A stretch of DNA of 64,000 nt from 13-2-20CM-66-19 sp963760225 (lineage in GTDB: Bacteria > Pseudomonadota > Gammaproteobacteria > Steroidobacterales > Steroidobacteraceae): assembly GCA_963760225.1 (NCBI GenBank), contig CAVXCD010000001.1, positions 930,001 to 994,000 of the forward strand, in the 5' to 3' direction. The notes under the pieces were generated by a model. That model was not told where the DNA came from and did not search any database. It worked only from the letters and a program-made list of their open reading frames with translations. Below are positions 15,343-23,354 of this stretch, one piece after another (the first letter of the stretch is position 1; every line of letters starts with the position of its first letter). Made by a program: the position numbers and the translations under genes.

Positions 15343-16545
15343 ATGTTCGAGCACCTCGAGCTGGTGGTCCAGGACACGATTCTCGGCCTGATGGCCGCGT
15401 TTCGCGCCGATCCCGATCCGCACAAGGTGGATCTGGGAGTGGGCGTGTACCGCGACGAGCGCGGCGATACGCCGGTGCTGCGCGCCGTACGCCTGGCCGA
15501 GAGCGCGCTGCTCGCGCACCAGAGCACCAAGACCTACGTGGGTCCGTCCGGCAATGCGGGTTTCAACCAGGCGATGGAGCGCCTGGTGCTCGGTGCCGCA
15601 CATCCCGCGCTCGCCGCCGGCAGGGTGCGCACCGTGCAGACTCCCGGGGGTTGCGGCGCGTTGCGGCTCGGTGCCGAGCTGATCCGCCTCGCCGCGCCCG
15701 ATGCCACGGTGCACGTGAGCGCGCCCACCTGGGCGAATCACGTCCCGCTGCTCGCCGGCGCGGGCGTGAAGCTTGCCACCTATCCGTACTTCGACGCCGC
15801 GAGCGGCGGCGTGCAGTTCGCGGCCATGCTCGCGGCGCTCGAGCGGCTGCCGCCGCGCGCCGTGGTGCTGCTGCACGCCTCGTGCCACAACCCGACCGGC
15901 GCGGATCTGTCGCAGCAGCAGTGGCGCGAGGTGCTCGCCGTGGTGAAGCGCCGGCAGCTCATGCCGTTCATCGATATGGCGTACCAGGGCCTCGGCGAGG
16001 GCCTGGAAGGCGACGCCTTTGCACTGCGGCTGCTGTGCGCCGAGCTGCCGGAAGTGTTGTGCGCGGTGTCGTGCTCGAAGAACTTCGGCCTGTACCGCGA
16101 GCGCACCGGCGCGCTGCAGGTGCTGAGCGAATCACCCGCCGCCGCGGATGCGGCGCTCAGCCAGCTGGTGCGCATCGCGCGCGGCATCTGGTCGATGCCG
16201 CCGGACCACGGCGCGGCCATCGTGCACGGCATCCTCACTGATGAGACGCTGCGCCTGCAGTGGGTCGAGGAAGTGGACGCCATGCGCCGCCGCATCGAGG
16301 GCCTGCGGCGCGAGCTGCTGCAGCAGCTGCGTGAGCATTGCCGGCAGCGCGATTTCGGCTTCATCGCGCGCCAACGCGGTATGTTCTCCTACTTCGGCAT
16401 CAGCGCCGCGCAGGTGCACGCGCTGCGCGAGCGCCATCACGTCTATATGACCGACGACAGTCGCATGAACATCGCCGGGCTACGTCGTGAGAACCTCGGC
16501 TACTTCGTGCGCGCGGTGGCGCAGGTGCTCGGGGCGGCGCGCTGA
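15343..16545 (+). CDS. tyrB: Aspartate/aromatic amino-acid aminotransferase
   Basis: A 400-residue class I PLP aminotransferase of the AspC/TyrB subgroup. Signatures: VDLGVGVYRDERGDTPVLRAV at the N-terminus, HASCHNPTGAD, FIDMAYQGLGEG, and SCSKNFGLYRERTGA with PLP-binding K246. RMNIAGL near the end supplies the substrate-carboxylate Arg. It transfers the amino group between aspartate, tyrosine or phenylalanine and 2-oxoglutarate. AspC and TyrB cannot be told apart safely from the sequence. Its TGA overlaps the putA ATG (TGATG), so amino-acid catabolic genes are coupled here. Confidence 0.88.
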   Translation: MFEHLELVVQDTILGLMAAFRADPDPHKVDLGVGVYRDERGDTPVLRAVRLAESALLAHQSTKTYVGPSGNAGFNQAMERLVLGAAHPALAAGRVRTVQTPGGCGALRLGAELIRLAAPDATVHVSAPTWANHVPLLAGAGVKLATYPYFDAASGGVQFAAMLAALERLPPRAVVLLHASCHNPTGADLSQQQWREVLAVVKRRQLMPFIDMAYQGLGEGLEGDAFALRLLCAELPEVLCAVSCSKNFGLYRERTGALQVLSESPAAADAALSQLVRIARGIWSMPPDHGAAIVHGILTDETLRLQWVEEVDAMRRRIEGLRRELLQQLREHCRQRDFGFIARQRGMFSYFGISAAQVHALRERHHVYMTDDSRMNIAGLRRENLGYFVRAVAQVLGAAR

Positions 16546-19500
16546 TGCAGATGGCGGCGCAACCGGGCGGCGGGGAGCGGCAGCTGCAGGAGCTGCGCGC
16601 GCGGCTGCGTGCGGCGACGCTGCGCCCGGAGGACGAGGCCGCCGGCGAGGCGCTCGCCGATCTCTCGGCGACGCCCGGCTTGCTGGCGGCGGCGAGCGCG
16701 CGCGCCGCGCGCTGGGTGGAGGCGGCGCGCGCGGACCAGCGCTCCCGGCCGCTGGTCGAGCGCATGCTCGAGCAGTTCCCGCTCGACAGCGCGCAGGGCA
16801 AGGCGCTCATGAGCCTGGCGGAGGCGCTGTTGCGTACCCCCGACCCCAAGCGCGCCGACCAGCTCATCGCCGAGCGCCTCGCGACGGTGCGCAGCGCGGG
16901 CGTGCCGGGCGACACCGACCTGCTGCTGCGGACCGGTTTCACGCTGCTCGGCGCGGCGGGCCGCCTGCTGCCCGACGTGCTGGGCGAGCTGTCGGGCGGC
17001 TTCTCGGCGGCGCAGCTCACCGCGCCGCTGATTGCCCCGGTGGTGCGCGCGGCGCTGCGCCAGTCGATGCAGTTGCTCGGCGACGCCTTCATCGTCGGCG
17101 AGACCATCGACGCGGCGCTCGCGCGCGGTCGCACGGATGCGCAGCTCGCACTGTGCTCCTTCGACGTGCTGGGCGAGGGGGCACGCACCGCCGCCGACGC
17201 GCAGCGCTACTTCGTGGCCTATGCCCACGCGATCGAGGCGCTCTCCGCCCAGGCGCGCGGCACGACGCAGGCGCGCTCGGGCATCTCGGTGAAGCTCTCC
17301 GCGCTCGAGCCGCGCTACAGCCTGCTGCAGAGCGCGCGCGTCAACGAGCAGCTCGGCCCGCGCATGCTGCAGCTGGCGCGCGCGGGCGCCGCGGCCGGCA
17401 TCGGCTTCACCATCGACGCCGAGGAAGCCGACCGTCTCGACCTGTCGCTCGACATCGTCGAGATGCTGGCGCGCGATGGGCTCACCCGCGACTGGGACGG
17501 GCTCGGGCTGGCGGTGCAGGCCTACGGGCGGCGCGCGCCGCTGGTGCTCGAGTGGGTCGCGCAGCTCGCGCGCGCCACCGGCCGCCGCATGGGCGTGCGA
17601 CTGGTGAAGGGGGCGTACTGGGACAGCGAGATCAAACGCGCGCAGGAGCGCGGACTGGAGAGCTTCCCGGTGTACACCTCCAAGGCGGCCACCGATGCCA
17701 GCTACCTCGAGTGCGCCCAGCACCTGTTCGCCGCGCGCGCGGTGCTCTACCCGCAGTTCGCCACGCACAATGCTTTCACGGTCGCCGCGGTGCTGGCGCT
17801 GGCGCCGCCCGGGACCGCGTTCGAGTTCCAGCGTCTGCACGGCATGGGCGAAGCGCTCTACGCGGCGGCGCGCGCCGAGGTTCCCGCGCTGCCGCCGGTG
17901 CGCGTGTACGCGCCGGTGGGCACGCACGAGGAGCTGCTGCCGTACCTGGTGCGGCGGCTGCTCGAGAACGGCGCCAACAGCTCCTTCGTTCACCAGTTCC
18001 TGAATCCACAGATCCCGGTGGCACAGGTGGTGCGCGACCCGCTCACCGCGCTGAATTCCGCGGACGCGGCGCCGCGCGTGCGCGAGCCGGGCGCGCTGTT
18101 CGGCAGCGAGCGTGCCAACTCGGCGGGGGAGGATTTCGGCGATCCGGTGGCGCTCGCAGCACTCGAGGCCGAGGTGGGCGCGCATGCGCGCGCGCGTCAC
18201 AGCGGCGGCCCGATACTCGACGGCGAGCTGTCCCGCGACCTCGAGGTTCCGGTCAGCTCGCCCGCCGATACCCGCGAGATCGTCGGCTTCACCCGCGACG
18301 CCAGCGCGGCGGAGATCGACCGCGCCATGACGGCGGCGGCGGCGGCGCAGGCGGAGTGGGACGCCGCGCCGGTGGCGGTGCGCGCCGCCTGCCTGGAGAA
18401 GGCCGCGGAGCTGCTGCAGCAGCGGCGCGGGTTGTTTCTCAGCCTGCTGGTGCGCGAGGCGGGCAAGACGCTACCCGATGCGCTCGCCGAGCTGCGCGAA
18501 GCGGTGGACTTCTGCCGTTACTATGCGGCCCGCGGTCGCGAGTTGTTCGGCGCGCCGCTCGAGCTGCCCGGCCCCACCGGTGAGCGCAACACCCTCAGCC
18601 TGCAGGGGCGCGGCGTGTTCGTGTGCATCAGCCCGTGGAACTTCCCGCTGGCGATCTTCAGCGGGCAGATCACCGCGGCGCTGGTCGCGGGCAACGCCGT
18701 GATCGCCAAGCCCGCGCCGGCGACGCCGCTGATCGCGCACGCCATGACGCGGCTGCTGCATGAGGCGGGCGTGCCGCCGCAGGTGCTGCAGCTGACGCCC
18801 GCCGACGGCCCGGCCTTCGGCGAAGTCGCCCTCGCACACCCGGCGCTCGCCGGCGTCGCTTTCACCGGCTCGACCGCTACCGCTGCGACCATCAACCGCG
18901 CGCTCGCCGCGCGTGCGGGCGCCATCGTGCCGCTGATCGCCGAGACCGGCGGCGTCAACGCCATGGTGGTCGATTCCACGGCGCTGCCCGAGCAGGTGGT
19001 CGATGATGCGATCGCCTCCGCCTTCACCAGCGCCGGACAGCGCTGCTCGGCGCTGCGCGTGCTGTACCTGCAGGAGGAGATCGCCGATCGCGTGATCGCC
19101 ATGCTGATCGGCGCGATGCGCTGCCTCGCCATCGGGCCGCCGGGGGAGATCGCCACTGACGTCGGCCCGGTGATCAGCGCCGCGGCCCGCGCGCGCCTCG
19201 CGCAGCACGCCGCACGCATGCGCTCCGAGGCGAAGCTGCTGTATGCCTGCGAGCTGGATGCGCGCCGCACCGCGCACGGACACTTCTTCCCGCCGCAGCT
19301 CATCGAGCTGCGCCGCCTCGATCAGCTGCGCACCGAGGAGTTCGGCCCGATCCTGCACGTGGCACGATATCGCAGCGGCGAGCTGCCGCAGGTGCTGGCC
19401 GCGATCCGTAGCACCGGCTACGGCCTGACGCTCGGCGTGCACAGCCGCCTGGAGAGCGTGGCGCAGCACCTGTTCCGCTCGCTGCCCGTCGGCAACACCT

Positions 19501-19676
19501 ACGTGAACCGCAACATGATCGGCGCGGTCGTGGGCGTGCAGCCGTTCGGCGGGCAGGGCCTGTCGGGCACCGGACCGAAGGCAGGCGGACCGCACTACCT
19601 GCTGCGCTTCGCCAACGAGCGCACGCTCACCATCAATACCGCCGCCATCGGCGGCAATGTCGAGCTGCTGGCTTAG
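16545..19676 (+). CDS. putA: PutA, bifunctional proline dehydrogenase / P5C dehydrogenase
   Basis: A 1043-residue enzyme that oxidises proline to glutamate. The FAD-binding proline dehydrogenase barrel is at about 150-440 (SGISVKLSALEPRY, FTIDAEEADRLDLSL, VRLVKGAYWDSEIKRAQERGL, FATHNAFTV). The P5C dehydrogenase is at about 550-1030 (ISPWNFPLAIFSGQI, AETGGVNAMVVDST, and TSAGQRCSALRVL with catalytic C834). There is no N-terminal ribbon-helix-helix domain, so unlike the E. coli protein it should not repress its own gene. It is preceded by an aminotransferase and followed without a gap by a GNAT gene. Confidence 0.96.
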   Translation: MQMAAQPGGGERQLQELRARLRAATLRPEDEAAGEALADLSATPGLLAAASARAARWVEAARADQRSRPLVERMLEQFPLDSAQGKALMSLAEALLRTPDPKRADQLIAERLATVRSAGVPGDTDLLLRTGFTLLGAAGRLLPDVLGELSGGFSAAQLTAPLIAPVVRAALRQSMQLLGDAFIVGETIDAALARGRTDAQLALCSFDVLGEGARTAADAQRYFVAYAHAIEALSAQARGTTQARSGISVKLSALEPRYSLLQSARVNEQLGPRMLQLARAGAAAGIGFTIDAEEADRLDLSLDIVEMLARDGLTRDWDGLGLAVQAYGRRAPLVLEWVAQLARATGRRMGVRLVKGAYWDSEIKRAQERGLESFPVYTSKAATDASYLECAQHLFAARAVLYPQFATHNAFTVAAVLALAPPGTAFEFQRLHGMGEALYAAARAEVPALPPVRVYAPVGTHEELLPYLVRRLLENGANSSFVHQFLNPQIPVAQVVRDPLTALNSADAAPRVREPGALFGSERANSAGEDFGDPVALAALEAEVGAHARARHSGGPILDGELSRDLEVPVSSPADTREIVGFTRDASAAEIDRAMTAAAAAQAEWDAAPVAVRAACLEKAAELLQQRRGLFLSLLVREAGKTLPDALAELREAVDFCRYYAARGRELFGAPLELPGPTGERNTLSLQGRGVFVCISPWNFPLAIFSGQITAALVAGNAVIAKPAPATPLIAHAMTRLLHEAGVPPQVLQLTPADGPAFGEVALAHPALAGVAFTGSTATAATINRALAARAGAIVPLIAETGGVNAMVVDSTALPEQVVDDAIASAFTSAGQRCSALRVLYLQEEIADRVIAMLIGAMRCLAIGPPGEIATDVGPVISAAARARLAQHAARMRSEAKLLYACELDARRTAHGHFFPPQLIELRRLDQLRTEEFGPILHVARYRSGELPQVLAAIRSTGYGLTLGVHSRLESVAQHLFRSLPVGNTYVNRNMIGAVVGVQPFGGQGLSGTGPKAGGPHYLLRFANERTLTINTAAIGGNVELLA

Positions 19677-20234
19677 ATGAGCTACCGGGTGCGGGTGGCG
19701 CTGCTGGACGATGTGCCGGGTCTGCACGCGCTGATCGCGCGTTCGATCCGCGAGCTTGGAGCTTGCGACTACACGCAGCCGCAGATCGAGGCGGCGCTGC
19801 AGGGAGCGTTCGGCGTCGATACCACGCTGATCCGCGACGGCACGTACTTCGTGGCCGTAACGGAGGCGGACGAGATCGTCGCCTGCGGCGGCTGGAGCCG
19901 CCGGCGGACGCTATTCGGCAGCGATGCGCGCGGCGAGCGCGACGAGTCGTGGCTCGATCCGCGCACCGAGGCGGCGAGGATCCGCGCGTTCTTCGTCGAT
20001 CCGGCGCATGCCCGCCGGGGGCTTGGCCGCGCAATTCTCGAGCGCAGCGAGGCCGAAGCGCGCCGCTGCGGATTTGGCGCATTCGAGCTGATGGCGACGC
20101 TGCCGGGTGTCAGGCTGTACGAAAGCTGCGGCTACCACGGCGGCGAGCCGGTCGATCATCCACTGCCCAACGGACTCGCCATCCGCTTTCTGCCTATGAG
20201 CAAGCGCGTGGCCTCCGGCGGCTGCGCCGCCTGA
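19677..20234 (+). CDS. GNAT-family N-acetyltransferase
   Basis: A 185-residue acetyltransferase whose ATG follows the putA stop directly. It begins YRVRVALLDDVPGLHALIARSIREL. IRAFFVDPAHARRGLGRAILERSEAEARRCGF is motif A with the acetyl-CoA loop, and ATLPGVRLYESCGYHGGEP is motif B. The substrate is unknown. The zero spacing implies translation coupled to putA, which suggests a role in amino-acid catabolism or in modifying PutA, but this is inference only. Confidence 0.8.
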   Translation: MSYRVRVALLDDVPGLHALIARSIRELGACDYTQPQIEAALQGAFGVDTTLIRDGTYFVAVTEADEIVACGGWSRRRTLFGSDARGERDESWLDPRTEAARIRAFFVDPAHARRGLGRAILERSEAEARRCGFGAFELMATLPGVRLYESCGYHGGEPVDHPLPNGLAIRFLPMSKRVASGGCAA

Positions 20235-20268
20235 AGATCGCGCCCGATAGCCGTTGCGGTGAGTCCCG

Positions 20269-22353
20269 CTAGTTGGCCGCAGCAGGCTCCAGGACTGCGA
20301 GCAGCGCGTCGGGGGAATCAAGCGGCGCCGAGCAGCTGCTGCCCCGGCACACGTAGGCCACGGGCGCAGCGCGCGAGGTTTTATCGGCGAGCGCCGCCGG
20401 CAGACCTTCAGTCTGTGAGGGGATCGCCAGCGTGAGCCGCCGCGGCGCGTAGCGGCGCGCGAGCTCGAGCCGCCACCCCTCGATGGTGCGCGCTTCGCCG
20501 CGCAGGATGACGATCTCGGGCGGATCGAGCAGATCCTCCAGTGCCAGTAGCAGGCTCACGTGCCCCTGCGGGTAGCGCTCGAGCGCCGCCCAGGCGGCGC
20601 GCAGCGTACCCTCGGCAGCGGCGAGGTAGCGCGGCTCGCCCAGCAGGTGCCCGAGCCGCAGCAGCACGCTCGCGGCGATGCCGTTGCCGGCCGGGGTCGC
20701 GTCGTCGGCGAACAGCTTCGGCCGGTGAATCAGCGTCTCGTGATCGTCGGACGTGAAGTAGAAGCCACCCGCGGGGTCGGCAAAATGCGCCAGCACGACC
20801 TCCATGAGCTGCTGCGCGAAGGCGAGCTCCTCGCTTGCGAAGCGCACCTGCTGCAGCTCGAGTATGGCGTCCGCGAGGCAGACGTAATCGTCCAGGTAGG
20901 CGTTGAGATGCGCGCGACCGTCCATGCAGGTGGCCAGCAGCCGTCCCTCGCGCCACAGCGTGCCGCGGACGAAGTCGAGCGCGCGCGTCGCCGACGCCGC
21001 CAGCTCATCGGAGGCGAGCGCGCGGGCGGCGATCGCCATGCCGCGGATCATGAGCCCGTTCCAGGAAGTGACGATCTTCTCGTCGCGCGCCGGGCGCACG
21101 CGTGTGGCGCGAATCGCCAGCAGCCGCGCACGCGCGCTGTCGATGAGGCCCTCCACCGCCTGCGGCGTGAGGCCCAGCTGCGTGGCGAGGTCTGCGCTCG
21201 GGACCACTACACGCAGGTGCCAGCGCCCCTCGAAATTCGGCGGTTGATCCAGACCGAAGTGCAGCGCGAACACGCGGAATTCCTCGCCGCTAAGGGCCGC
21301 ACGCACCTCCTCGCGATCCCAGACGTAGTACTTGCCCTCGTCGCCTTCCGAGTCCGCGTCGAGGCTCGAGTAGTAGCCGCCCTGCGGCGACTGCATGTCG
21401 CTCAGCACCCAGCCGGCGGTCGCGCGCGCCACCTGCGCGTACAGCGCATCGCCGCGAGCAAGCGCGGCCTGGGCGTAGACGGCGAGCAGCTCCGCATTGT
21501 CGTACAGCATCTTTTCGAAGTGCGGGATCATCCAGTACTCGTCCACCGCGTAGCGGCAGAAACCCCCGCTGAGCTGATCGTTGATGCCGCCCTCGGCCAT
21601 GCGGCGCAGGGTGAGCGTCGCCATGTGCAGCGCCTGCAGATCGGGCTGCGGCGATGCCGCGCTCGTCTGCCAGCGGCGCAGCAGCCAGGCGAGCGTCTGC
21701 GGATGTGGAAACTTCGGCGCGCCGCCGAAGCCGCCGTGCTGCGCATCGAAGCTGCGCGCGAGCTGTGCGCGGCAGGTTTCGAGCGGTGCGGCGGTGAGCT
21801 CGCTGTCGGCACCGGCGGGCGGCGGATTGAGCTCGGCGAATGCGGCGAGCAGCGCGTCGCTCTGCGGCCCGAGCTCGCCGGCATGCTCGCGGTACCAGGC
21901 GGCGACGCGCAGCAGCACGTCCTTGAACGCCGGCAGCCCGAAGCGCGCTTCCTTCGGAAAGTACGTGCCGCCGAAGAACGGCCGCTGTCCATCGTGTGTC
22001 AGGAACATGGTGAGCGGCCAGCCGCCGCCGCGCTGGGTGAGCATCTGCTGCGCGATCTGGTAGATGCGGTCGATGTCGGGACGCTCCTCGCGATCAACTT
22101 TGATGTTGACGAAGTTGTCGTTGAGGATGCGCGCGGTGGCTTCGTCTTCGAAGCTCTCTTCATGGAGTACTGAACACCAATGGCACGCGCTGTAGCCCAC
22201 GCTCAGATGGATCGGTTTGCTATCCCTTCGCGCTCGCTCGAGTGCCTCGGCTCCCCACGGGTACCACTCTACGGGATCGTGAACGTGCTTACGTAGGTAA
22301 GGGCTCGTCTCAGTCGCGAGATGGTTCGTGTAGGAATGCTCGGTCTGCATCAT
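20269..22353 (-). CDS. DUF255 thioredoxin-like protein (YyaL/SPATA20 family)
   Basis: A 694-residue protein: an N-terminal DUF255 thioredoxin fold (about 1-165) and an (alpha/alpha)6-barrel, cellobiose-epimerase-like C-terminal half. The signature NHLATETSPYLRKHVHDPVEWYPWG leads to the CxxC motif C57-H-W-C60. Most homologs read CHWCHVM; here it reads CHWCSVL. NFVNIKVDREERPDIDRIYQ, GGGWPLTMFLT and FGGTYFPKE are typical. The biochemical role is unknown. The first 88 or so codons use noticeably fewer G/C third bases than the rest, and the gene's first 44 bases lie inside the upstream GIY-YIG gene. Confidence 0.9.
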   Translation of the reverse strand: MMQTEHSYTNHLATETSPYLRKHVHDPVEWYPWGAEALERARRDSKPIHLSVGYSACHWCSVLHEESFEDEATARILNDNFVNIKVDREERPDIDRIYQIAQQMLTQRGGGWPLTMFLTHDGQRPFFGGTYFPKEARFGLPAFKDVLLRVAAWYREHAGELGPQSDALLAAFAELNPPPAGADSELTAAPLETCRAQLARSFDAQHGGFGGAPKFPHPQTLAWLLRRWQTSAASPQPDLQALHMATLTLRRMAEGGINDQLSGGFCRYAVDEYWMIPHFEKMLYDNAELLAVYAQAALARGDALYAQVARATAGWVLSDMQSPQGGYYSSLDADSEGDEGKYYVWDREEVRAALSGEEFRVFALHFGLDQPPNFEGRWHLRVVVPSADLATQLGLTPQAVEGLIDSARARLLAIRATRVRPARDEKIVTSWNGLMIRGMAIAARALASDELAASATRALDFVRGTLWREGRLLATCMDGRAHLNAYLDDYVCLADAILELQQVRFASEELAFAQQLMEVVLAHFADPAGGFYFTSDDHETLIHRPKLFADDATPAGNGIAASVLLRLGHLLGEPRYLAAAEGTLRAAWAALERYPQGHVSLLLALEDLLDPPEIVILRGEARTIEGWRLELARRYAPRRLTLAIPSQTEGLPAALADKTSRAAPVAYVCRGSSCSAPLDSPDALLAVLEPAAAN

Positions 22354-23209
22354 GTTTCCAGGTCCAGCCCTTATGACTCAGCCGCTTGCCGCTCTTGAGC
22401 TCGTGCATGTGAACCACACACAGGTCGCAAGCGCGACAGAAAGCGCGAAGATTCGTGATTCTGACGACTGCACCGCCCGGTGCGATGAATCCCTTGTGCT
22501 CCAGTGGCGGCAAGCGCTTCCTGCCGCGCACATGGGTCCATCCGCGATGCGATACGATGCGACCATTCGCTACAGCGAGCATGTGAGAATTTTCGAGGCC
22601 GCGCCCGCGACAAAACTCAGCGAGATTCCGAATCGGCGCCGCGAGCTTCCCGTCCGGATCGATGAATCCTTCGTACGTCTTGACGTAATCGCGACGACGC
22701 ACACTATTCGTGTGGGTCCATCCCCGATAGGACTTGAGTTTGCTGCGGCCCATTGCCAGGCGATGCATGGATCTATAGTCCAGTCCGTGGCGCCCGCAAA
22801 AATCCGACAGCCCGACGATTACGACGGGACGGCCTGACGGGTCACGGAAGCCTGTCCATGCTCTCGCGATCCCTTGCCCTGCGGATGTCGCTTGTAGTTT
22901 GACGTTGAATCCGACGCGAGAATCGGTGCAGCCGGTCTGCTCGATCCACCGCTGCTCGGCTTCCAGAAGCCGGGCAGCGTCGACGTACTCTAGTACCAGA
23001 AGCTCAAAGTTCATTTCGCCGTAAAGCTTCCAGGCATTCTGCATATAGGGGTTGCAATGCGAGCCCCTTCGCAGATCGCGACGGTGGCTATCCCAGCGCG
23101 CCCGAAGATTCAAAGCACTGCCGACGTAGATCTTGCCGTTTCGTTTACAACGGATCTGATACACGCCGGAGGCATCGGGAATATGCCCGTCCTCCTTCTC
23201 TATCGGCAT
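22310..23209 (-). CDS. GIY-YIG endonuclease with three modular repeats, likely free-standing homing endonuclease
   Basis: A 299-residue protein. The GIY-YIG catalytic domain is at about 12-105 (GVYQIRCKRNGKIYVGSALNL-RARW, the later Glu in LLEAEQRWIEQ, and FNVK). Three copies of a 46-residue module follow at about 120-166, 181-226 and 240-284. Each runs G-F-x2-P-x-G, then I-x-NL-x2-FCR, then S-HRGWTH, resembling nuclease-associated modular DNA-binding domains. Base composition is visibly less GC-rich than in neighbours, a sign of transfer. Its 3' end overlaps the start of the DUF255 gene by 44 bases. Free-standing homing endonucleases insert like this beside the gene they cut; the target is inferred. 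Confidence 0.85.
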   Translation of the reverse strand: MPIEKEDGHIPDASGVYQIRCKRNGKIYVGSALNLRARWDSHRRDLRRGSHCNPYMQNAWKLYGEMNFELLVLEYVDAARLLEAEQRWIEQTGCTDSRVGFNVKLQATSAGQGIARAWTGFRDPSGRPVVIVGLSDFCGRHGLDYRSMHRLAMGRSKLKSYRGWTHTNSVRRRDYVKTYEGFIDPDGKLAAPIRNLAEFCRGRGLENSHMLAVANGRIVSHRGWTHVRGRKRLPPLEHKGFIAPGGAVVRITNLRAFCRACDLCVVHMHELKSGKRLSHKGWTWKHDADRAFLHEPSRD

Positions 23210-23354
23210 CGTGCCACCTCACAGGGCAGTGCGACACACACCTTAGATCATAGCGCGCCGATGAGCCGCCGAGTTCGCCTATCGCCGAAGGATCTGCGAG
23301 GCGTTTGGGTCGATTGGGTATACTCCGCGTCCCCCGTTTCCCGCGCCGGATTCC

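Noticed and set aside
16545..17000. putA considered truncated because the DNA-binding domain is missing
   Set aside because: About 1040-residue PutA proteins without the ribbon-helix-helix domain are a normal subgroup, and the start overlaps the upstream stop as expected.
20560..22173. A 537-codon plus-strand open frame antisense to the DUF255 gene
   Set aside because: Mirror frame of a conserved protein; no motif, no ribosome binding site, and biased composition.
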